A stretch of 24,463 nt of DNA from Polysphondylium violaceum (taxonomy: Eukaryota; Evosea; Eumycetozoa; Dictyosteliales; Dictyosteliaceae). A program made the position numbers and the translations under genes. The stretch covers positions 1-24,463 of the forward strand of contig AJWJ01000356.1 in NCBI GenBank assembly GCA_000277445.1, read 5' to 3'. Positions 20,099 through 24,463 of the stretch are shown piece by piece; positions within the stretch are counted from its first letter, which is position 1; each line of letters starts with the position of its first letter. The notes below the pieces were generated by a model. That model did not search any database. It saw only the letters and a list, made by a program, of their open reading frames with translations, and was not told the DNA's origin.

Positions 20099-20518
20099 TT
20101 AATGGAAAGGGTAATTATCAAGTACACTATTCCAACCATCTAAAAGGTTTGGTTCAACTCCTGACCCAGAGATACTAAAAACAAATTCTGCGGTCTCTTG
20201 TTGCACCTCTTGTTTTGGTTGTGTTTCTTCATCACTCTCTTCTACTAATCTATTGTGACCAATAGTGTGTGTTGCTGAAATGTAGTTAATTTGCGAATGT
20301 AGATGAGATTTCTTTGATTTCTTTGATTTTCTTGAACTCTGTGAGACGATTTCTTCTACATAGTTTTGCTTGAAGTCATCCAATGTTTCTCCAAAAACTC
20401 TCTTGTAACTAGAAGGAGAGACATTATCGAAAACAACCGAGTTGATTGCTTGAGGTCCCACTTGTGGTGCTTCTGGTTCGCTTCCATAGACCATATAGGT
20501 GTTATCATCGTTTTCCAT
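20099..20518 (-). CDS. Small acidic protein of unknown function (139 residues)
   Basis: A single exon starting MENDDNTYMVYGSEPEAP. I chose ATG 20518 over an in-frame ATG at 20596 because the extra residues are of A/T-driven intergenic type. I do not recognise a family. The protein has an acidic N-terminal third, then a conserved-looking segment with INSVVFDNVSPSSYKRVFGET and DDFKQNYVEEIV. A short basic cluster, SRKSKKSKKS (about 66-75), follows and could act in nuclear localisation or nucleic-acid binding. The C-terminus is acidic and aromatic and ends LLDGWNSVLDNYPFH. There is no signal peptide or membrane segment. Coding-type composition, with mixed codon use including G and C, distinguishes it from its A/T flanks. 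It is divergent from the TAF1A-like gene across a 480-bp region. Confidence 0.75.
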   Translation of the reverse strand: MENDDNTYMVYGSEPEAPQVGPQAINSVVFDNVSPSSYKRVFGETLDDFKQNYVEEIVSQSSRKSKKSKKSHLHSQINYISATHTIGHNRLVEESDEETQPKQEVQQETAEFVFSISGSGVEPNLLDGWNSVLDNYPFH

Positions 20519-20998
20519 CTTTATTATATTACTATTTTTATTCTTATAGATACTGGTGGTGGGATGATTTATGTGCTGTGAAGAAATAATAAACAATGAT
20601 TTTTGAAAGAGTGCACACGCTCACAGAAAAAAAACAAATTTACAAAAAAAAATAAAATTAAAAAATAATTAATGGGGGGGGGGGGGGAAACTAGTATTGT
20701 TACCACAATTAAGCATTTTTTACAACCATTATTTGTTTCATCAAGAGATAATATACTTTTGTTTTTGCAAAAGTGATCAAGTTTATGTAAAAGCTATCAA
20801 TTTATGTTTTTTCATTTGATCTAGCAAAGACTCTTTTTTTTGAGACCTTTCCTTCCTAAATTGGAATTTTTTTTATTTTTAAAAAAATATATTTTTTTTT
20901 TTTATTCAAAACGAAACGAATACATTTTATGAGCCGACTCAAAAAATATAAAGAGTTATCTTGGTTTCATAGGTGTACAAAAACAGTAGTATGTGATA
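20519..20998. promoter_or_regulatory. Divergent promoter region, small acidic protein (-) and TAF1A-like gene (+)
   Basis: 480 nt between two start codons. The centre holds a 14-nt G homopolymer (20674-20687), A/T tracts on both sides, and the less biased stretch AACGAAACGAATACATTTTA near 20910. Short complementary AAAGTGATCAAG and AAAGCTATCAA repeats lie near 20769-20800. Confidence 0.5.
20674..20687 (+). repeat. G14 homopolymer
   Basis: Fourteen consecutive G residues (C on the other strand) in DNA that is otherwise almost all A/T. It sits 156 bp upstream of the small acidic gene and 311 bp upstream of the TAF1A-like gene. Sequencing slippage could affect the exact count. Confidence 0.9.
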
Positions 20999-22794
20999 AT
21001 GATTGCAGAAGAGGAAACATTGCTAGGGGGACAACATAATCAAATTCATCATCACAACAATAATGATAGAGAATGGTTGAATATACAAAAAACATTTATT
21101 ACTCTAGTATTGCAACATAGAAACGAAGAGGCCGTTACTTTTATATCTGATATATTGAAAACAACACCTATCAAATTATATTTAATACCAAGTATTTTAA
21201 ATCTACTTTTACAATATGATTTTAAGCTATACAGTTCCCAATTGAAACCATATTTATTTTATACTGGTTTCTTTTTATGTAATTTCTCAAACATTAAAGA
21301 AGTTGTATGTATTGCTATTGTTGCTTATTTATTATCTTTACAACTAATGTAAACCATATTGAATGAATATATTAGCCACATCAATTATTATATTATCTAT
21401 TTACAAACGAAATATATTTCAGAAACTTTGAAGAGGCTTTAGGTAGATATACTGGGTAAGTTTTATGATACGATTTCATATAAATGATAAAGTTAACTAA
21501 TTAAATAATAACAATAATAATATAGATTTATATCAAATAAAAATGAAGACTCATATCCTTTATTAATAGTTTATGGTGGATTGTTATATTTTTTTCAATG
21601 GGATTCAAAATTAAAGGAATTTAACAAAAAGGTATCGAGAATGAAGAAAAAGGAACAACAAGAAACCATGGCAACAATAAAGCAATGTTGTGAAAATGCA
21701 GAAAGTAGATTAAGAAAAGCGCATAGCTTATTTCCACAATACGATGTTATTTTAAAACCATTGATTCAAATATTGGTTCATATAGATAAAATAGATGAGT
21801 GTGAATCAATTTTATCTCAAAATGTTCAAAAATATCCATTAAATCCAATTGGCTACAAGTAAGTGTAAATAATGCAACTGTAAATGTGTTTGTGTGATCA
21901 TATTTATTAACAACTATTATCTCTAGTTTATTTGGATCATTTTTAATGCAATATAGACCATTTAAATTTAAATCAATTATTGCGTGCTATAGACATTTGT
22001 TTACATTGGATCCAGTATCAAATGTTGCATTTGGCGTATTGAATCAAATTTATTATTTACAAAAACAAAAATTGGCAGACTATGGCTTGAAATTCAAATA
22101 TATGCTTCAATTGTATATGGAGAGACTATCTTATCTCTACAATGATATTGGACTATGGAGAATGCTCTTCTTTTTCATCAAAGATCATTGTGTACGTGAA
22201 CATACAGTCTTGAAAAAATATTTGGACAACACTAATAATAGGGCGAAATTGGAATTGTTTTACAATCGCCATTATCAACCATTTACCGATTTTCAATCAA
22301 ACACGACATTGATGCGTTTTAAAGCTGGTACATATTATTATCTATCAAGTGAAGATGCATTAGACTATATAAATGATTGTTTGATTCTCAGACAAGATTT
22401 TCAATTCTCTCTTTCAATACTGCAATTTCTTCAAAGCGATTGCGTAATTAAAGTATACAATGGAAAAGAAGAAAGAAAATTAAAGAATTTTGATAAATTA
22501 ATTCGTACTTCTCAAAAAAGATTTGGTAAAAATAATAATAATATTGATGATAAAAAAGATAATGATGAAAAGGCAGACAAAAAGACAAAAATGACCAAAA
22601 GTGATCCTATAAAGAAAGAAAAGAAGGAAAATGATGATAAAATTACACCTACTAAAAATAATGATAATGATAATGAAAAGGAAAATGATAATGGTGAATC
22701 TCTTTCTGTTGGGAAAAGAAAATATACACCAAAAAAGAAAATGAAGAATATAAAGAGAATCGAAAATTTTGAAAAGAAACGGAAAGTCGAATAA
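20999..22794 (+). CDS. taf1a: TAF1A-like subunit of the RNA polymerase I selectivity factor (SL1/TIF-IB)
   Basis: Four exons, 20999-21348, 21423-21455, 21526-21858 and 21927-22794, join in phase to 527 residues. Exon 2 is only 33 nt. Exon 1 must run past a tempting GTATGT at 21305 to a GTAAAC donor at 21349 to keep frame. Human TAF1A resembles the middle region in order: VAYLLSLQLINFEEALGRY, YGGLLYFFQWDSK (human YKGLLQYYTWSEK), a CESILSQNVQKYPLNPIGYK segment and CYRHLFTLDP. TAF1A binds TBP and helps place RNA polymerase I on rDNA promoters in the nucleolus. An unusual lysine-rich, acidic-interrupted tail (about 435-527) ends with clear nuclear-localisation-like KKKMKNIKR and KKRKVE. The start ATG at 20999 precedes MIAEEETLLGG; an ATG at 20991 is followed at once by a stop. 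Confidence 0.87.
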
Positions 22795-23271
22795 ATAAAT
22801 AATCATTTATATAATTATAGATTTTGCGTTTTTAAAAAAAGATATTAGGTATTGTATCGTGTTTATTAACCTTTTACATTTGATTATTATTATTACAAAA
22901 GCTTTTTTTTTTGAAAGCTTTCAAAACTAAATATTATATGATGATGTATATAATTTGAATATTAATTTGAATTAAATTCAAAAATAGTAATATTATTCTT
23001 ATATATATTAATTATATTTTAAATAAATAGATATATTTGGTTGGTTTGGGATATTTGACTATATATGATAATTGAATGTATAATATATTTATACAAAAGA
23101 GTGAAAAGTTTGGGAGAAAAGTTAAAAAAAAAAAAGTATATAGGATATTGTCTGTTGATTATTTTACCAGCAAAACAATGGACGAGAGCGAGCGTATTTG
23201 ATTAAAAAAAACAAATTTGACAATTTGTGGATATATAAAATGTATCTACAACAAGAAAAAAAAAGATGGTT
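22795..23271. other. Convergent 3' region between TAF1A-like gene and rapC
   Basis: 477 nt of A/T-rich sequence containing the 3' ends of both genes, AATAAA-like sites just after 22794, and an 18-bp perfect palindrome (22909-22926). A less A/T-biased patch, CAGCAAAACAATGGACGAGAGCG (shortened in use), lies near 23168-23190. No gene is supported. Confidence 0.5.
22909..22926. repeat. Perfect 18-bp palindrome
   Basis: TTTTGAAAG/CTTTCAAAA, centred on 22917/22918, about 115 nt past the TAF1A-like stop and 350 nt past the rapC stop. It could form a cruciform or an RNA hairpin in either 3' untranslated region. Confidence 0.7.
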
Positions 23272-24212
23272 TTACATAATAGAACACTTGTTTTTGATTT
23301 TCAATTTCTTTGATGAAGACGATGTGGATGACGATTTTGATTTTTTAGAAATACTAGAGGATGAGGGTGAACGAGAAAGTTTTGATAGACTAGAGATACT
23401 GGTGTTTGAGCTTGTCATGCTCATACTGGCTATACTTGAGTTACTGGATGAACTATTGCTAAGGTTACTAAGATTACTAAGTGAAGCAGAACTTCCGCTA
23501 TTGGATAAAGATGAGTTCAATGATGAGTGGTTTTGATTCTTGCTCTTTTTTGGACTATTGATATATTGAGGTTTGGAGGCCACTTGTTTAATGAGGCAGT
23601 CAAAAGCAGATTGAATATTCATTTCAATTTTAGCAGAGGTCTCTAAGAAATCACCAACGCCCCATTTCTTGCAAAGTGACTCTCCTTCTTCAGAGGAAAC
23701 TGAACGGTGTTCTTCCAAGTCACATTTATTACCAAGTACAGCGATTGGAATGGTTGACAATGGTTTTTCTTTGACTTGGACGATAAGGTTCTTAATATTT
23801 TCAAGCTCTAATAAACTTACACGAGAAGTGATACTGTATACTAAAATAAATGCTTGTGCGTTTCTGATATATAAATCTCTCATTGCTAAAAATCTCTCTG
23901 TACCAGAGATGTCCATGATTTCCATCATGTAGTTTTCACCTTTATTAGTTTCAATGACTTTTCTATATAAATCTTCAATGGTTGGATCATACTATAATTG
24001 TATTAATTATTAATATCTGTAACTTTTGGGATAAAAAAAAAAAAAAAGATATTTTTAAAATGGTCTCAAAGCCGAGGTCTTTTTTTTTTTTTTTTTTCTT
24101 AGTCAGAGTAATTACTTACATTTTCAACAAATTCACCATTTACAAAACGAGTTGTCAAAGATGTTTTACCAACACCTGAGGCACCCAATACAACTACTTT
24201 GAGATTATTCAT
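23272..24212 (-). CDS. rapC: Rap/Ras-family small GTPase with serine-rich C-terminal tail
   Basis: Exons 24212-24120 and 23991-23272 give 270 residues. The G domain (1-170) has P-loop GASGVGKT (10-17), effector loop YDPTIED (32-38) identical to Ras/Rap, switch II DISGTERF (58-65), NKCD (119-122) and ETSAK (148-152). Ras-family proteins cycle between GTP and GDP at membranes to control adhesion, polarity and cytoskeleton. Three positions differ from canonical Ras: Ser12 in place of Gly, Ser60 in place of Ala59, and Thr62 in place of Gln61. Thr at the last position is typical of Rap, so slow intrinsic hydrolysis is expected. Residues about 180-260 are a Ser/Asn/Lys tail, then a basic KKLKIKNK and CSIM, a CAAX box predicted to be farnesylated. 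The tail and overall size match Dictyostelium RapC as I recall it (about 278 residues). The intron interrupts the effector loop between codons 31 and 32. Confidence 0.9.
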
Positions 24213-24463
24213 TTTTAAAATTGATTATGTTTTATGATTTTGAAAAAAAGTATATTTATAAATAGATATATGACAATGATGATGATACAATTTTAATGGT
24301 ATAGGAATTAATATAAACAATATATTAAGATAAAGAGTAGTAGCACAACAGCTGATTAAACAATAATAATAAAAGAAGAAAAGATTTTTTTTTGATTAAA
24401 TTAAAAATAGAAGAAAAAAAAAAAAGAAAAGAAGAAAAAATAAAAATTTAAAAAAAGTAAAGA
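24213..24463 (-). promoter_or_regulatory. 5' flank of rapC
   Basis: 251 nt to the window edge, A/T-rich with purine tracts (AAGAAAAGAAG-like) near 24373-24440 and ATGATGATGA near 24276. No second gene begins before the edge. Confidence 0.4.

Noticed and set aside
20519-20596. Earlier in-frame ATG for the small acidic gene at 20596
   Set aside because: Composition changes abruptly at ATG 20518; upstream residues look intergenic.
1-24463. tRNA, rRNA, CRISPR, transposon or virus-like element
   Set aside because: No tRNA B-box-like GGTTCGA sequence with a matching arm, no repeated spacers, and no reverse transcriptase, integrase, transposase or capsid-type frames were seen.

Overview
This window looks like nuclear DNA of a social amoeba, genus Dictyostelium or a close relative. 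The species cannot be fixed from the sequence alone. Supporting features are the extreme A+T richness of non-coding DNA, long A and T homopolymers, AAT/TTA microsatellites, asparagine-, serine- and threonine-rich tracts inside proteins, short A+T-rich introns with GTAAGT or GTATGT donors, near-exclusive TAA stops, and gene content including arcD, rapC and a very long Beclin/Atg6.

Layout, left to right: arcD (Arp2/3 subunit 4, +) converges with a UAP56/Sub2-type DECD-box RNA helicase (-) that has an 846-nt first intron. A BRAP2-type RING/ZnF-UBP protein (+) lies divergent from the helicase and converges with an unrecognised 403-residue protein (-). Upstream of that orphan is a gene-free block of about 2.2 kb with several compact GC-richer hairpins and G-box/CA-rich elements. 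Next comes a six-exon Beclin/Atg6 gene (-, 1107 residues) whose two halves look like separate genes until a 77-nt intron is placed between them. The minus-strand run continues with a mitochondrial protein resembling the Tim44/mL45 fold, an 814-residue protein with weak resemblance to SLF2/FAM178 (SMC5/6 loader), ethanolamine-phosphate cytidylyltransferase (pcyt2), and a small acidic orphan. The right end holds a plus-strand TAF1A-like RNA polymerase I factor, divergent from the small orphan, and a minus-strand Rap/Ras GTPase with a serine-rich tail (rapC), converging with TAF1A.

The genes are ordinary eukaryotic neighbours, not an operon. Their roles cover actin nucleation, mRNA export, ubiquitin/Ras signalling, autophagy, mitochondria, possibly genome maintenance, phospholipid synthesis, rRNA transcription and small-GTPase signalling. 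Exon junctions were placed by hand from splice consensus, reading phase and protein-family continuity. All CDS coordinates span start to stop including introns; exons are given in the text.

I see no transposon, virus-like element, tRNA, rRNA or CRISPR array. The observations most worth checking are a decayed copy of an intron/exon boundary immediately 3' of the SLF2-like gene, the structured islands in the gene-free block, the Beclin N-terminal extension, the non-canonical P-loop and switch II residues of the Rap-like GTPase, and the unusually long helicase intron.
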